This document shows, one piece after another, positions 30,670 to 39,724 of a stretch of 64,000 bases of DNA. The stretch comes from Actinomadura coerulea. GTDB taxonomy: Bacteria > Actinomycetota > Actinomycetes > Streptosporangiales > Streptosporangiaceae. The position numbers were made by a program, and so were the translations under genes. The stretch covers positions 5,022,001-5,086,000 of the forward strand of contig NZ_JACHMQ010000001.1 of assembly GCF_014208105.1 (NCBI RefSeq). The letters run 5' to 3'. The stretch's first letter is position 1. Every line of letters starts with the position of its first letter. The notes beneath the pieces were generated by a model that saw nothing but the letters and a program-made list of their open reading frames with translations, made no database searches and was not told the DNA's origin.

Positions 30670-30939
30670 TCAGCGCGTGGCGGCCTCGATGTTCTGCTGG
30701 GACCTGCGGATGTCCTGGCTGCCCTGTTCGAGGGCGACGGCCATCTTGTCGAAGGCGGTCTTGGCCTCGGCCCAGGAGGCGCGGAAGCGGTCGGCGCCGG
30801 GGCCCCACCACGCCGCGCTGCTGCTCACGGTGCGGCCGTTGAGGTCCTTGATGAGGGCGTCGAGGTTGCGGGAGTGCTTGCTGAAGATGCGGGACAGTTC
30901 CTCTAGCTCGCCCAGGTTGGCGCCGCGCTTGTCACCCAT
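30670..30939 (-). CDS. WXG100 family protein (ESX substrate)
   Basis: An 89-residue helical-hairpin protein of the EsxA/WXG100 superfamily, exported by type VII systems. The WWG turn lies at about residues 44-46 (SAAWWGPGADRFRASW), flanked by two amphipathic helices; the C-terminal helix runs through DKMAVALEQGSQDIRRSQQNIEA. The YxxxD/E export signal is not obvious (QDIRRSQQNIE lacks Tyr). It stands alone, convergent with the EccC-like gene and with its own intrinsic terminator. The 276 bases upstream to the next gene hold its promoter; I see no other gene in them. Confidence 0.9.
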   Translation of the reverse strand: MGDKRGANLGELEELSRIFSKHSRNLDALIKDLNGRTVSSSAAWWGPGADRFRASWAEAKTAFDKMAVALEQGSQDIRRSQQNIEAATR

Positions 30940-31215
30940 CGCCCCGGCCCTTTCCTCGCTGATCGTTGGAACGTTTCCAGCCGCTACCGCAGGAATGGCG
31001 CCAGCCTACGCCCCACCGATCACATCCAGCCAGCGGGCCCCTGCGGATCTCCCGTCGAAACGGCCACATTCCCACCATCCCGGCCTGTCCGGATGTGGCC
31101 AGCGACGCCGGGTCCGGATGGCTTGTGACGAGCATAATTACTGCCTGTCAAGAGAGTTTCAGAGCTGTTTCCGCGCGTGAATGGAAGATCGCCGCGGGAA
31201 AGGGAAATCGGCGCG

Positions 31216-31764
31216 TCAGCGGCTCTCCCCGAGCGGGTCGTTCACCGGGTGCGCCCCGGGGTCCAGGACGCGCTCGCCGACCATGGTGATCTGCTCGCCG
31301 GACGCGCGGAACTCGAACCGGCGCCGCACCGACTGGGTGACCTTCCCGCGGCCCCCGGTGCCGTAGCGCATCTCGGTGTGCTCCACCGCCTCCAGCGTGA
31401 TGCGGTCCCCCGTGCGGACGGCACGGCCCCCGTCCAGGCGGGTGCGGGCGCCGGTGTAGGCGGGACCGCCCTCGACGGGGGCGCGGTTGCGGGTCTCCAG
31501 CTCCCGGACGGCCCTCTCCTGCGACCGCACGAGCGACGGGGAGATCCGCACGCCGAGCACCTCCGTGGGGGCGGCGCGGTCGCGGCCGTCCTTCTGGACG
31601 AGGGCCTGGGAGCGGCGCTCCAGGTAGGAGTTCGCGGCGACGGTGAGCTGGCGGGTGAGGTAGTCCTCCACCGCAGGGGTCTGCCCTCGCACGCCGGACG
31701 AGGGCGCCAGCAGGCAGGCGGCCAGCACGACCGCCAGTCCGGCCCGGGGCAACGGGCGAACCAT
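31216..31764 (-). CDS. Secreted protein of unknown function
   Basis: A 182-residue protein with a signal peptide (basic start, AGLAVVLAACLLAPSSGVRG) and a mature part rich in charged residues, including VEDYLTRQLTVAANSYLERRSQALVQ. A region of this type precedes amidase domains in some streptomycete wall proteins, but no amidase domain is present here, so the role is open. It is downstream of the SPFH cluster on the same strand and separated by a hairpin, so it probably has its own promoter. Confidence 0.7.
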   Translation of the reverse strand: MVRPLPRAGLAVVLAACLLAPSSGVRGQTPAVEDYLTRQLTVAANSYLERRSQALVQKDGRDRAAPTEVLGVRISPSLVRSQERAVRELETRNRAPVEGGPAYTGARTRLDGGRAVRTGDRITLEAVEHTEMRYGTGGRGKVTQSVRRRFEFRASGEQITMVGERVLDPGAHPVNDPLGESR

Positions 31765-31792
31765 CGGCCTCTCCCGCTGATCAAAGGCTGGT

Positions 31793-31824
31793 GGGTCCGG
31801 GCCGACATTACACGGCCGGGACCC
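31793..31824 (-). terminator. Stem-loop after the small SPFH-linked membrane gene
   Basis: Arms 31793-31804 and 31813-31824, 12 bp with one mismatch, 8-base loop ACATTACA. It starts 15 bases behind the stop of the minus-strand gene at 31840, as expected for a terminator of the SPFH transcript. Confidence 0.65.
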
Positions 31825-31839
31825 GGGAGGAGCGCCGGT

Positions 31840-32169
31840 TCAGTCCGCTTCGCTCTCCAGCGCGGCGACGCGCGAGCGGGCCCGCGCCATCGCCTCGTGG
31901 TAGCGCTCCTCCCATAGCGGATCGCCGTCCGGGATGGTGGCGACCGTCTGGCGGCCGATCTCCGCGAGCACGTCCCCGGCGCCGCCGCGGGAGACCCGCC
32001 GGACGACGACCGCGGTGACGCCGCCGGTCGACTCGGTGTGCGTCTCCCACCGGGCGCCGCCCTCCAGCCGCGCCCGGCCCCGCGACGACCGGTCGAGGAG
32101 CCCGTAGAGCAGCAGGACGACCACCGCGGCCGCCACCGCCAGCGCCACCAGAACGATCAGGAACCGCAC
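31840..32169 (-). CDS. Small single-pass membrane protein
   Basis: A 109-residue protein starting at GTG 32169 with GGGAGG upstream. An N-terminal membrane helix (FLIVLVALAVAAAVVVLLLYGLL, residues 3-25) is followed by a soluble part with VTAVVVRRVSRGG and a C-terminal amphipathic helix ending in ARARSRVAALESEAD. No family recognised. It lies 41 bases behind the SPFH gene on the same strand, so it may assist that protein as small membrane partners do in other SPFH clusters; this is inferred from position only. Confidence 0.75.
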   Translation of the reverse strand: MRFLIVLVALAVAAAVVVLLLYGLLDRSSRGRARLEGGARWETHTESTGGVTAVVVRRVSRGGAGDVLAEIGRQTVATIPDGDPLWEERYHEAMARARSRVAALESEAD

Positions 32170-32210
32170 GACCGCCTCCCTCGCCGTCCGTGTCCGGCGC
32201 CGCCCGGCGC

Positions 32211-33248
32211 CTACCTGCCCCGCAGGAGCGAGCCGTTCGGGTTGCCGGGCGCGTAGACCGTGATGCCCTGCGGGAGGGCCTTCAGCTCCTCGATCCTCGC
32301 GCACGTCGGGCATTTGTTGTAGCCGTCCTGGCGGGCCTTGTTGGCCGCGGCCTCCGCCTTGGCCGAGGCGACCTTCGCCTGGGCCTCGCTGATCTGCGCG
32401 AACGCGGCCTGCGCGCGGTCCACCGCGTCCTGCACCTTGGACGGCAGCGTGATCCGCACCAGGTTGAAGTGGATGTTGGTGACGAACTTGCCGCCGAGCG
32501 TCTGCTCCAGGTCCGCGGCCAGGCTCGTGTTGATCGCGGTCTGCACCTTGGCGATGTTCCCGTTGTTGCTCTGCGCCTGCTGCCCCGCGGTCTGGACGTT
32601 CCTCGGCGCGGAGGAGTTCTGCACGAGGGCGCAGGAGGAGACGAGCTCGGCGCAGCGGAAGCTGTTGATCTGGCTGCGAAGGTCGTTGTCTATCACCGGC
32701 CGGACGATCTGGTCGAGGAACGCCGACCATCCCTTGTCGCCGTCGTAGACGTTGTAGGTGTCGCCGCCCGCGCTGCGGAACTTGCGGGTTCCGTACTTGT
32801 CGTCGAACTGCCTGAGGGCCTTGTGGTCCTGGTTGAGCGTGAAGTACAGCGTCCCCTCGATGCCCATGTTGACGCCGTCCGAGCTCGGCACGGTGACGAC
32901 GTCCACGCCGGACTCGTCGCCCTTCCCGGCGTCCGAGGTGATCGTGTAGAAGCGCTGCTGGGCGGGGTACTTGTGGACCTGCGAATAGAGCCCGACCCAG
33001 ACGCGGCCGGATCCGGGGTCGATGACCTGCCGGATCCTGTTGTTGTCGAAGAACCCGCCGTTGCGGACGACGGCGATCTCGCCGCCGCCGGTGCGCTCGA
33101 AGCCGCCGAACAGCGCGCTCAGCACCGGCCATCCCACGATGACCAGCAGCACGGCGGCGACGATGGCGGTGCGCCGGCTGGGCGCCCTCACCCCGGAGCG
33201 CCGGGACGCACCGGTCTCCCTGGCGGCGGACGTCTTCTTCTCGGCCAC
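32211..33248 (-). CDS. SPFH/band 7 domain protein
   Basis: A 345-residue stomatin/prohibitin-like membrane protein. Basic N-terminus, one membrane helix at about 27-47 (TAIVAAVLLVIVGWPVLSALF), SPFH domain (about 55-250; GGEIAVVRNGGFFDNNRIRQV, GVDVVTVPSSDGVNMGIEGTLYF), then an Ala/Lys-rich coiled coil (DAVDRAQAAFAQISEAQAKV). Such proteins oligomerise into membrane cages or rafts. Unusual: cysteines in the domain (FRC and SSC) and a CPTC motif behind the coiled coil, suggesting a metal site or disulphide. It heads a small minus-strand cluster. Confidence 0.88.
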   Translation of the reverse strand: MAEKKTSAARETGASRRSGVRAPSRRTAIVAAVLLVIVGWPVLSALFGGFERTGGGEIAVVRNGGFFDNNRIRQVIDPGSGRVWVGLYSQVHKYPAQQRFYTITSDAGKGDESGVDVVTVPSSDGVNMGIEGTLYFTLNQDHKALRQFDDKYGTRKFRSAGGDTYNVYDGDKGWSAFLDQIVRPVIDNDLRSQINSFRCAELVSSCALVQNSSAPRNVQTAGQQAQSNNGNIAKVQTAINTSLAADLEQTLGGKFVTNIHFNLVRITLPSKVQDAVDRAQAAFAQISEAQAKVASAKAEAAANKARQDGYNKCPTCARIEELKALPQGITVYAPGNPNGSLLRGR

Positions 33249-33454
33249 GATGGCTCCTCTCGAACCCGCACGGGGGTCGTGCCACGGGGTTCCTCGATGA
33301 GACGGAGCGGAGCCCCGCCGGGATCCCCGCGGGGGTAGCGGTTTCTCGTGACTCCTCCCGCTATCCGGGACCTCGCCCCCAATAAGGAGGGGCTTACGAA
33401 AACCTGGGATCGGGGTTATCTAGACTGCCTGCGAGGTTGAAGGAGGAGACCCAC

Positions 33455-35221
33455 GTGCGCAAAGTCCTGATCGCCAACCGCGGCGAGATCGCGGTCCGTA
33501 TCGCCCGTGCCTGCCGCGACGCGGGGCTGGCCAGTGTGGCGGTGTACGCCGAGCCCGATCTGGAGGCGCTGCACGTTCGGGTCGCCGACGAGGCGTTCGC
33601 CCTGGGCGGGCGGACGGCGGCCGAGAGCTACCTGGACATCGACAAGCTGCTGAAGATCGCCTCGGAGTCGGGCGCCGACGCCGTCCACCCCGGCTACGGA
33701 TTCCTGGCGGAGAACGCCGACTTCGCCGCGGCGGTGCAGAACGCGGGGCTGACCTGGATCGGTCCGCCGCCCGCCGCGATCACCGCGCTCGGCGACAAGG
33801 TGCAGGCCCGGCACATCGCCCAGCGGGTCGGCGCGCCGCTGGTCGCCGGCACCGCCGACCCGGTCTCGGGCGCGGACGAGGTCGTCGCGTTCGCGCGCGA
33901 GCACGGCCTGCCCATCGCGATCAAGGCCGCGTTCGGCGGCGGCGGGCGCGGCCTGAAGGTCGCCCGGACGCTGGAGGAGGTGCCCGAGCTCTACGAGTCG
34001 GCCGTCCGCGAGGCCGTGGGCGCCTTCGGGCGCGGCGAGTGCTTCGTCGAGCGCTACCTCGACAAGCCCCGGCACGTCGAGACGCAGTGCCTGGCCGACA
34101 AGCACGGCAACGTGGTCGTGGTATCCACCCGCGACTGCTCGCTCCAGCGGCGCCACCAGAAGCTCGTCGAGGAGGCGCCCGCGCCGTACCTGTCGGAAGA
34201 GCAGCTGGAGCTGCTGTACTCCTCCTCCAAGGCGATCCTGAAAGAGGCCGGGTACGTCGGCGCCGGCACGTGCGAGTTCCTCGTCGGCCAGGACGAGACC
34301 ATCTCGTTCCTGGAGGTCAACACGCGCCTCCAGGTCGAGCACCCCGTCACCGAGGAGGTCGCCGGCGTCGACCTCGTCCGCGAGATGTTCCGCGTCGCCG
34401 ACGGCGAGGAGATCGGCTACGGCGACCCCGAGCTGCGCGGCCACTCGATCGAGTTCCGGCTGAACGCCGAGGACGCCGGCCGCGGGTTCCTTCCCGCCGT
34501 CGGCACCCTGACGGCCTGGCACCCCCCGACGGGCCCCGGCGTCCGGCTGGACGCCGGCTACGAGGCCGGGCAGACCGTCCCGCAGGAGTTCGACTCCCTC
34601 ATCGCCAAGCTGATCGTGACGGGCGCGACGCGGCGGCAGGCCGTCGAGCGGTCCCGCCGCGCGCTCTCCGAGTTCGCCATCGACGGCATGCCGACCGTCC
34701 TGCCGTTCCACCGGGCGGTGCTGGACGACCCGGCGTTCGTCCCGGCCGACGACGAGACCCCGTTCAGCGTCCACACCCGGTGGATCGAGACGGAGTTCGA
34801 CAACCGGATCGCGCCGTATGAGGGTCCCCACGCGGGCGAGGAGGACGAGGGCGAGCGCGAGCGCGTCACCGTGGAGGTCGGCGGCCGCCGCATCGAGGTC
34901 GTCCTGCCCGCCGGGCTCGGCGCCTCCGCCGCCCCCGCCGCGGACAGGGCGGCGCCCGCCAGGCGGCGCGGAGCCAAGAAGGGCGGCGCCGCGCAGGCGT
35001 CCGGTGACTCCCTGGTCAGCCCGATGCAGGGCACCATCGTCAAACTCCTCGTCGAGGAGGGCGCGACCGTGGCGGCCGGCGACACCATCGTGGTCCTGGA
35101 GGCCATGAAGATGGAGCAGCCGCTCACCGCGCACAAGGCGGGGACGCTCACCGGGCTGTCCGCCGAGGTGGGCCAGACCGTCTCCGCGGGCGCGGTGATC
35201 TGCGAGATCAAGGACTCCTGA
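33455..35221 (+). CDS. Acyl-CoA carboxylase alpha subunit (biotin carboxylase plus BCCP)
   Basis: A 588-residue biotin-dependent subunit. It has the biotin carboxylase N-domain ([17 protein letters not shown]), the ATP-grasp part ([10 protein letters not shown], the [16 protein letters not shown] catalytic segment), a C-terminal carboxylase lobe, and a BCCP domain with EAMKME, where K552 is the biotin site. This is the actinobacterial AccA/PccA form shared by several carboxyltransferases. GTG 33455 has a strong AGGAGGAG site; the slightly longer frame is rejected. It should pair with the beta and epsilon subunits at 9.4-11.3 kb and be biotinylated by BirA. Confidence 0.95.
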   Translation: MRKVLIANRGEIAVRIARACRDAGLASVAVYAEPDLEALHVRVADEAFALGGRTAAESYLDIDKLLKIASESGADAVHPGYGFLAENADFAAAVQNAGLTWIGPPPAAITALGDKVQARHIAQRVGAPLVAGTADPVSGADEVVAFAREHGLPIAIKAAFGGGGRGLKVARTLEEVPELYESAVREAVGAFGRGECFVERYLDKPRHVETQCLADKHGNVVVVSTRDCSLQRRHQKLVEEAPAPYLSEEQLELLYSSSKAILKEAGYVGAGTCEFLVGQDETISFLEVNTRLQVEHPVTEEVAGVDLVREMFRVADGEEIGYGDPELRGHSIEFRLNAEDAGRGFLPAVGTLTAWHPPTGPGVRLDAGYEAGQTVPQEFDSLIAKLIVTGATRRQAVERSRRALSEFAIDGMPTVLPFHRAVLDDPAFVPADDETPFSVHTRWIETEFDNRIAPYEGPHAGEEDEGERERVTVEVGGRRIEVVLPAGLGASAAPAADRAAPARRRGAKKGGAAQASGDSLVSPMQGTIVKLLVEEGATVAAGDTIVVLEAMKMEQPLTAHKAGTLTGLSAEVGQTVSAGAVICEIKDS

Positions 35222-35242
35222 CCGCGGCCGCCGGGCCGCGCC

Positions 35243-35278
35243 CCCTCCAGGGACCCGGCGCACCGGGTCCCTGGAGGG
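35243..35278 (+). terminator. Perfect 16-bp stem-loop behind the biotin carboxylase gene
   Basis: Arms 35243-35258 and 35263-35278 pair perfectly over 16 bases with a CGCA loop, 22 bases behind the stop. No T-tract follows. Strong intrinsic-type terminator for the carboxylase transcript. Confidence 0.85.
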
Positions 35279-35362
35279 CATGGGTGCGGTGCCCATGCCG
35301 GGAATGCGCAAATCCGTCCCGCGAAGGACGTAACGGCGCGTCCACGTGGGCAGACTGGAAGC

Positions 35363-36781
35363 ATGAGCACCGAGAACCGGGCCGTCCGGGCGGCTCGCGG
35401 GGGCGCCGCCGCGGCGATCATCGCCGTCGTCGCCGCCCCGGCGTTCGCCCTGGCCGCCCCGGCGGGCGCCGCCTCGTCGGAGGCCGCCGCGCGCGCGACC
35501 GCCACGACATCGGTAACCGCCACGACTTCGGGAACCGCCGCGCAGGCCGCGTCCGTGCGGGCCGCGGCTCCGCGGGCGGCGGCGGACGACACCGTCGGCC
35601 AGATCGCCAAGGGCCTGATCGACTCGCGGCTGTACGTGACGAGCGGCGCCGGGAACCCGCTGACCCCCGCCGACCGGAACGAGATCGAGACGTCCCTCGG
35701 CGGCGACAGCGACGCCGACATCCGCGCCGTCGTCGTCCGCAACGACGTCACGGGGGCCGAGGTCCGGCAGCTGCTCCCGGCCGTGGCCGAGCGCGTCGGC
35801 AAGAGCCAGACCTACGTCGCGGTCACCGCCGACGGCGCCCGGATGGGCGCGATCTCCAAGAAGCTGGACCGCGCGGAGATCAACCAGCTGGTCACCCGCA
35901 CCGAGGGCGCGCCGCTGAAGCAGCGGCTGATCCAGTTCGGCGGCCTCGCCGAGAAGAAGGTGGACAGCGACTCCAGGTCCAGCGCGACGATCGGGTACGT
36001 GCTGCTCGGCGTGCTCGTGCTCGTGGTGGCCGCGATCACGGGCGTCATGCTCAACGCCCGGAGGAGGCGGCGGGAGCGGGCGGCCCGCGAGATGGCCGAC
36101 CTCAAGGCCGGCGTGCAGGAGGACGTGACGCTCCTCGGCGAGGACATCGCCCGCCTCGACCTGAACGTCATGGACAGCGCCCTCGATCCCGACACCCGCG
36201 CCGACTACGAGCGCGCGATGAACTCCTACGACCGCGCCAAGTCCGCGACCGAGCGCGCCGCCCGGCCGCAGGACATGCAGGAGGTCGCGACCGCGCTGGA
36301 GGACGGCCGCTACTACATGACCGCGACGCGCGCCCGGCTCGACGGCGACCCGGTGCCCGAGCGGCGCGCGCCCTGCTTCTTCAACCCGCAGCACGGGCCG
36401 TCCGTCCAGGACGTGACGTGGGCGCCGCCCGGCGGCGTCGCCCGCTCCGTCCCGGCGTGCGCGGCCGACGCGGAGGCCGTCCTGCGCGGGGGCGACCCGG
36501 ACGTCCGCATGGTCCCGGTCGGCGGGGGGCGGCAGCCCTACTGGAACGCCGGTCCCGCGTACGCGCCCTACGCGGGCGGCTACTACTACGGCTACGGCGG
36601 GGTCGACCTGCTCAGCGGCATGCTGATCGGCACCGCGCTCGGCTCGATGTGGGGCGGCGGCTTCGGCGGAGGCTTCGGCGGAGGCGACGGCGACGTCGGC
36701 GGAGGCTGGGACTTCGGCGGAGGCGACTTCGGGGGCGGTGGCGGCGACTTCGGCGGAGGCGGCGACTTCGGCGGCTTCTGA
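35363..36781 (+). CDS. TPM-like membrane protein with Gly-rich tail
   Basis: A 472-residue protein: signal sequence (about 1-38), Ala/Thr-rich spacer, an extracytoplasmic domain with VGQIAKGLIDSRLYVTS and DADIRAVVVRNDVTGAEV, similar in outline to TPM-type domains, then a membrane helix at about 208-229 (IGYVLLGVLVLVVAAITGVML) and RRRRRER on the cytoplasmic side. The cytoplasmic part has helices (KAGVQEDVTLLGEDIARLDL) and a Tyr-rich stretch. It ends in about 40 Gly/Phe/Asp residues (GGGDFGGGG). Function unknown; such tails are typical of TPM proteins. Confidence 0.75.
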   Translation: MSTENRAVRAARGGAAAAIIAVVAAPAFALAAPAGAASSEAAARATATTSVTATTSGTAAQAASVRAAAPRAAADDTVGQIAKGLIDSRLYVTSGAGNPLTPADRNEIETSLGGDSDADIRAVVVRNDVTGAEVRQLLPAVAERVGKSQTYVAVTADGARMGAISKKLDRAEINQLVTRTEGAPLKQRLIQFGGLAEKKVDSDSRSSATIGYVLLGVLVLVVAAITGVMLNARRRRRERAAREMADLKAGVQEDVTLLGEDIARLDLNVMDSALDPDTRADYERAMNSYDRAKSATERAARPQDMQEVATALEDGRYYMTATRARLDGDPVPERRAPCFFNPQHGPSVQDVTWAPPGGVARSVPACAADAEAVLRGGDPDVRMVPVGGGRQPYWNAGPAYAPYAGGYYYGYGGVDLLSGMLIGTALGSMWGGGFGGGFGGGDGDVGGGWDFGGGDFGGGGGDFGGGGDFGGF

Positions 36782-36852
36782 GGGGCGCTCCTGTCCCCGT
36801 CGCCCCGCGCTGCTTCTAGCCGGATCTCCGGACGGCCCGGCCGGGCACGCCG

Positions 36853-38247
36853 CTAGTAGGCGTGCTCGGCCATCAGCCGGCGGGACGCCTCGGTGATGCT
36901 GCCCGACAGCGACGGGTAGACCGCGAACGTGTGCGCCACCTGGTCGACGGTGAGGTGCTGCTGGACGGCGATCGACACGCCCAGGATCAGCTCGCTGGCC
37001 CGCGGCGCCACGATGACGCCGCCGAGCACGATTCCCGTGGACGGGCGGCAGAACAGCTTCACGAAGCCGTCCTCGAAGCCCTGCATCTTGGCGCGCGCGT
37101 TCGTGAACAGCGGCAGCATGACCGTCCGGGCGTTGACGTCCCCGGAGTCGACCATGTGCTGCGTCACCCCGACCGACGCGACCTCGGGGTCGGTGAAGAT
37201 GTTGGAGGAGACCCAGCCGAGCTTCAGCGGCTGCACGGCCTCGCCCAGCGCGTGCCACATCGCGATGCGCCCCTGCATGCCGGCGACGGACGCCAGCATG
37301 AGCACGCCCGTGCAGTCGCCGGAGGCGTAGATGTGCGGGACGGACGTCCGCGACACCTTGTCGACCTCGACGAAGCCGCGCGCGTCGCACCGCACGCCGA
37401 CCTCCTCCAGGCCGATGCCCCGGGTGTTCGGGACCATGCCCACGGTCATCAGGCAGTGCGTGCCCTCGACCTTCGTCCCGTCCTCCAGGGTGACGATCAC
37501 GCCGTCGCCCGACCGCTCCACGGCCGCCGCCCGCGACCGCGACATGACGTTCATGCCGCGCCGCAGGAACACGTCCTGCAGGACGGCCGCGGCGTCGGCG
37601 TCCTCCGTCGGGAGGATCCGGTCGCGCGAGGAGACCAGCGTCACCTTCGAGCCGAGCGACAGGTACGCGCCCGCGAGCTCGGCGCCCGTCACGCCGGAGC
37701 CGACCACGATCAGCTCCTCGGGCAGCTCCGGCAGGTCGTAGAGCTGGCGCCAGTTCAGGACGCGCTCGCCGTCGGGCTCGGCGCCGGGCAGCACGCGCGG
37801 CGTCGCGCCGGTCGCGATGAGCACGATGTCGGCGTCGATGCGGCGGTCGCCGACCGCCACGACGTGCGGCTCCACCAGCCGCGCCTCACCGCGGACGATC
37901 TTCACGTCCTCGTAGGCGAGCCGTTCGGCGACGTCGAAGGACTGGGCCCGGGCGAGGTCCTTCACGCGCTTGTTGACGGTGGCCATGTCGGCCTCGAGGG
38001 CGCCGACGATCCCGTCCGGGCCCCCGTTGAAGCGCAGCCCGAGACCGGCCGACTCCGACATGACCGCGATGCGGGTCGAGGTGGCGATGAGCGTCTTGGA
38101 GGGCACGCAGTCGGTGAGCACGCACGCGCCGCCCGGACCGTCCCGTTCGACGACGGTCACGTCGGCGCCGAGCTGCGCCGCGACGAGCGCGGCCTCGTAA
38201 CCGCCCGGGCCTCCTCCGATGATCACGATGCGGGTCACATCTTCCAT
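36853..38247 (-). CDS. lpdA: NAD(P)H-quinone dehydrogenase, LpdA type
   Basis: A 464-residue FAD flavoprotein of the class I pyridine-nucleotide disulphide family. FAD motif IIGGGPGGYEAALVA, redox loop ACVLTDCVPSKT with C42 and C47, NAD(P) motif VVGSGVTGAELAG, and YASGDCTGVLML. The C-terminal HP-x-x-SE dyad of true dihydrolipoamide dehydrogenases is replaced (VYPSLSGSITEA), matching mycobacterial LpdA, which reduces quinones rather than lipoamide. It still keeps both loop cysteines, which that homologue does not. No pyruvate dehydrogenase genes are nearby. Divergent from the cyclotransferase-like gene. Confidence 0.88.
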   Translation of the reverse strand: MEDVTRIVIIGGGPGGYEAALVAAQLGADVTVVERDGPGGACVLTDCVPSKTLIATSTRIAVMSESAGLGLRFNGGPDGIVGALEADMATVNKRVKDLARAQSFDVAERLAYEDVKIVRGEARLVEPHVVAVGDRRIDADIVLIATGATPRVLPGAEPDGERVLNWRQLYDLPELPEELIVVGSGVTGAELAGAYLSLGSKVTLVSSRDRILPTEDADAAAVLQDVFLRRGMNVMSRSRAAAVERSGDGVIVTLEDGTKVEGTHCLMTVGMVPNTRGIGLEEVGVRCDARGFVEVDKVSRTSVPHIYASGDCTGVLMLASVAGMQGRIAMWHALGEAVQPLKLGWVSSNIFTDPEVASVGVTQHMVDSGDVNARTVMLPLFTNARAKMQGFEDGFVKLFCRPSTGIVLGGVIVAPRASELILGVSIAVQQHLTVDQVAHTFAVYPSLSGSITEASRRLMAEHAY

Positions 38248-38395
38248 TGTTTCCTACTCACGGCAGTGAAAAGTCCCGCTCCGGACCCTTTCTTCCTGCA
38301 ACAACCCCGGAGTGGCCCATCAACCGGTGTGGCGCGTTCCATCGCACACCCCAACAGCCACACCCCCGCCCCCGGCGTGGCGTAGCCTTCCCCCC

Positions 38396-38848
38396 GTGGC
38401 TCAGTACGCGGCGTACGCCTCCAACATGGACCCCGAGCAGATGGCCGGCCGGGCTCCCCACTCGCCCATGCGCGGCACCGGCTGGCTCGCCGGCTGGCGC
38501 CTGACCTTCGGCGGGCAGGACAAAGGCTGGGACGGGGCCCTCGCGACGGTCGTCGAGGACGACTCCGAGCAGGTCTTCGTCGTCATCTACGACGTGCCCG
38601 ACTGGGACGAGAAGGAGCTCGACGCCTGGGAGGGCGCCGCGCTCAACGTCTACCGCAAGATCAGGGTGCGGGTGCAGACGCTCGACGGCGACGCGCTGTG
38701 CTGGATGTACGTCCTGGACGACTACGAGGGCGGGCTGCCGTCCGCGCGCTACCTCGGCATCCTCGCCGACGCGGCCGAGAAGGCCGGCGCGCCCGACGAC
38801 TACGTCAAGGACCTGCGCACACGCCCCTGCAAGTCGCTGGGCGACTGA
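38396..38848 (+). CDS. Gamma-glutamylcyclotransferase-like protein
   Basis: A 150-residue GGCT-fold protein starting at GTG 38396. The substrate loop YASNM (residues 7-11, family YGSN) and the conserved LDAWEGA segment carrying the likely acid/base Glu are present, as are GRLTFGG-like strands (WRLTFGG). Members convert gamma-glutamyl amines to 5-oxoproline, or act on related amides; the real substrate is unknown. The longer frame upstream has no conserved residues and crosses the promoter region. Possibly co-transcribed with the PNP gene 75 bases downstream. Confidence 0.82.
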   Translation: MAQYAAYASNMDPEQMAGRAPHSPMRGTGWLAGWRLTFGGQDKGWDGALATVVEDDSEQVFVVIYDVPDWDEKELDAWEGAALNVYRKIRVRVQTLDGDALCWMYVLDDYEGGLPSARYLGILADAAEKAGAPDDYVKDLRTRPCKSLGD

Positions 38849-38868
38849 CCGGCGGCGGCGGCCGCGCG

Positions 38869-38901
38869 GCGGCCGGGCGGCGGCCGGGCGGCGGCCGGGC
38901 G
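38869..38901. repeat. Three 11-base tandem repeats
   Basis: The unit gcggccgggcg is repeated exactly three times (38869-38879, 38880-38890, 38891-38901) in the spacer before the purine nucleoside phosphorylase gene, ending 22 bases before its start codon. Likely a slippage product. Confidence 0.9.
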
Positions 38902-38923
38902 GCGCGGCGGTAGTGTCGGCAAC

Positions 38924-39724
38924 GTGAGCAACGACGCTTTTGCACTCGCACGGGACGCCGCGGACGAGCTGCGTTCCCGCACGTCCATCGACTCCTTCGA
39001 CGTCGCCCTCGTCATGGGGTCCGGGTGGGTCCCGGCGGCCGACAGGCTGGGCGAGCCCGCCGCCGAGCTGACGGTGGCCGAGCTGCCCGGGTTCGCGCCG
39101 CCGGCCGTGGAGGGCCACGCCGGGCGGATCCGGGCCGTGGAGATCGGCGGGCGCAACGCGCTGGTGTTCCTCGGCCGCACGCACCTGTACGAGGGGCGCG
39201 GCGTCGACTCGGTCGTGCACGGCGTCCGGACGGCGCTCGCCGCGGGCGTCAAGACGATGGTGCTCACGAACGCGGCGGGCGGGCTGCGGCCCGAGCACCA
39301 GCGGGTGGGCGACCCGGTGCTGATCTCCGACCACCTGAACCTGTCCGGCGCGAACCCGCTGACCGGCGCGACGTTCCTGGACCTGACCGAGGCCTACTCG
39401 GGGCGCCTGCGGGCCCTGGCCAAGGAGGCCGACCCGACCCTGCCGGAGGGCGTCTACGCGGCGTTCCGCGGGCCGACCTACGAGACGCCCGCCGAGATCC
39501 GCATGCTGCGCACGCTGGGCGCCGACATGATCGGCATGTCGACCGTGCTGGAGACGATCGCGGCCCGCCAGGGCGGCGCGGAGGTGCTCGGCATCTCCCT
39601 CGTCACCAACATCGCGGCGGGGCTGTCGGACGAGCCGCTCGACCACGAGGAGGTCCTCGCGGCGGGACGCGCGTCGGCCGGCCGCATGGGCACCCTGCTC
39701 GCCACCGTCCTGGCGAAGCTGTGA
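38924..39724 (+). CDS. Purine-nucleoside phosphorylase
   Basis: A 266-residue trimeric-type (PNP/MTAP) enzyme that splits purine nucleosides with phosphate to base and ribose-1-phosphate. Motifs: [10 protein letters not shown] phosphate loop, [21 protein letters not shown], the [12 protein letters not shown] substrate loop, GMSTVLE with the phosphate/sugar residues, and VTNIAAG with the base-binding Asn. The start is GTG 38924. Its stop overlaps the following mutase gene (GTGA), suggesting that ribose-1-phosphate is passed to that enzyme. Confidence 0.94.
   Translation: MSNDAFALARDAADELRSRTSIDSFDVALVMGSGWVPAADRLGEPAAELTVAELPGFAPPAVEGHAGRIRAVEIGGRNALVFLGRTHLYEGRGVDSVVHGVRTALAAGVKTMVLTNAAGGLRPEHQRVGDPVLISDHLNLSGANPLTGATFLDLTEAYSGRLRALAKEADPTLPEGVYAAFRGPTYETPAEIRMLRTLGADMIGMSTVLETIAARQGGAEVLGISLVTNIAAGLSDEPLDHEEVLAAGRASAGRMGTLLATVLAKL

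Noticed and set aside
30932-31135. 67-codon minus-strand frame upstream of the WXG100 gene
   Set aside because: No ribosome site or conserved look, overlaps the WXG100 start by a few bases; more likely promoter region.
26594-31180. 1528-codon plus-strand frame overlapping the EccC-like gene in another phase
   Set aside because: Arg/Pro/Ala-rich alternative phase of a gene with intact ATPase motifs; it also crosses the WXG100 gene and terminator.
36653-36781. Gly-rich coding repeat at the end of the TPM-like gene as a separate repeat element
   Set aside because: Irregular GGGDFGG-type tail typical for TPM proteins, not a periodic DNA repeat.
33416-37390. 1324-codon minus-strand frame opposite biotin carboxylase and TPM-like genes
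   Set aside because: Antisense shadow across two unrelated real genes; no motif.
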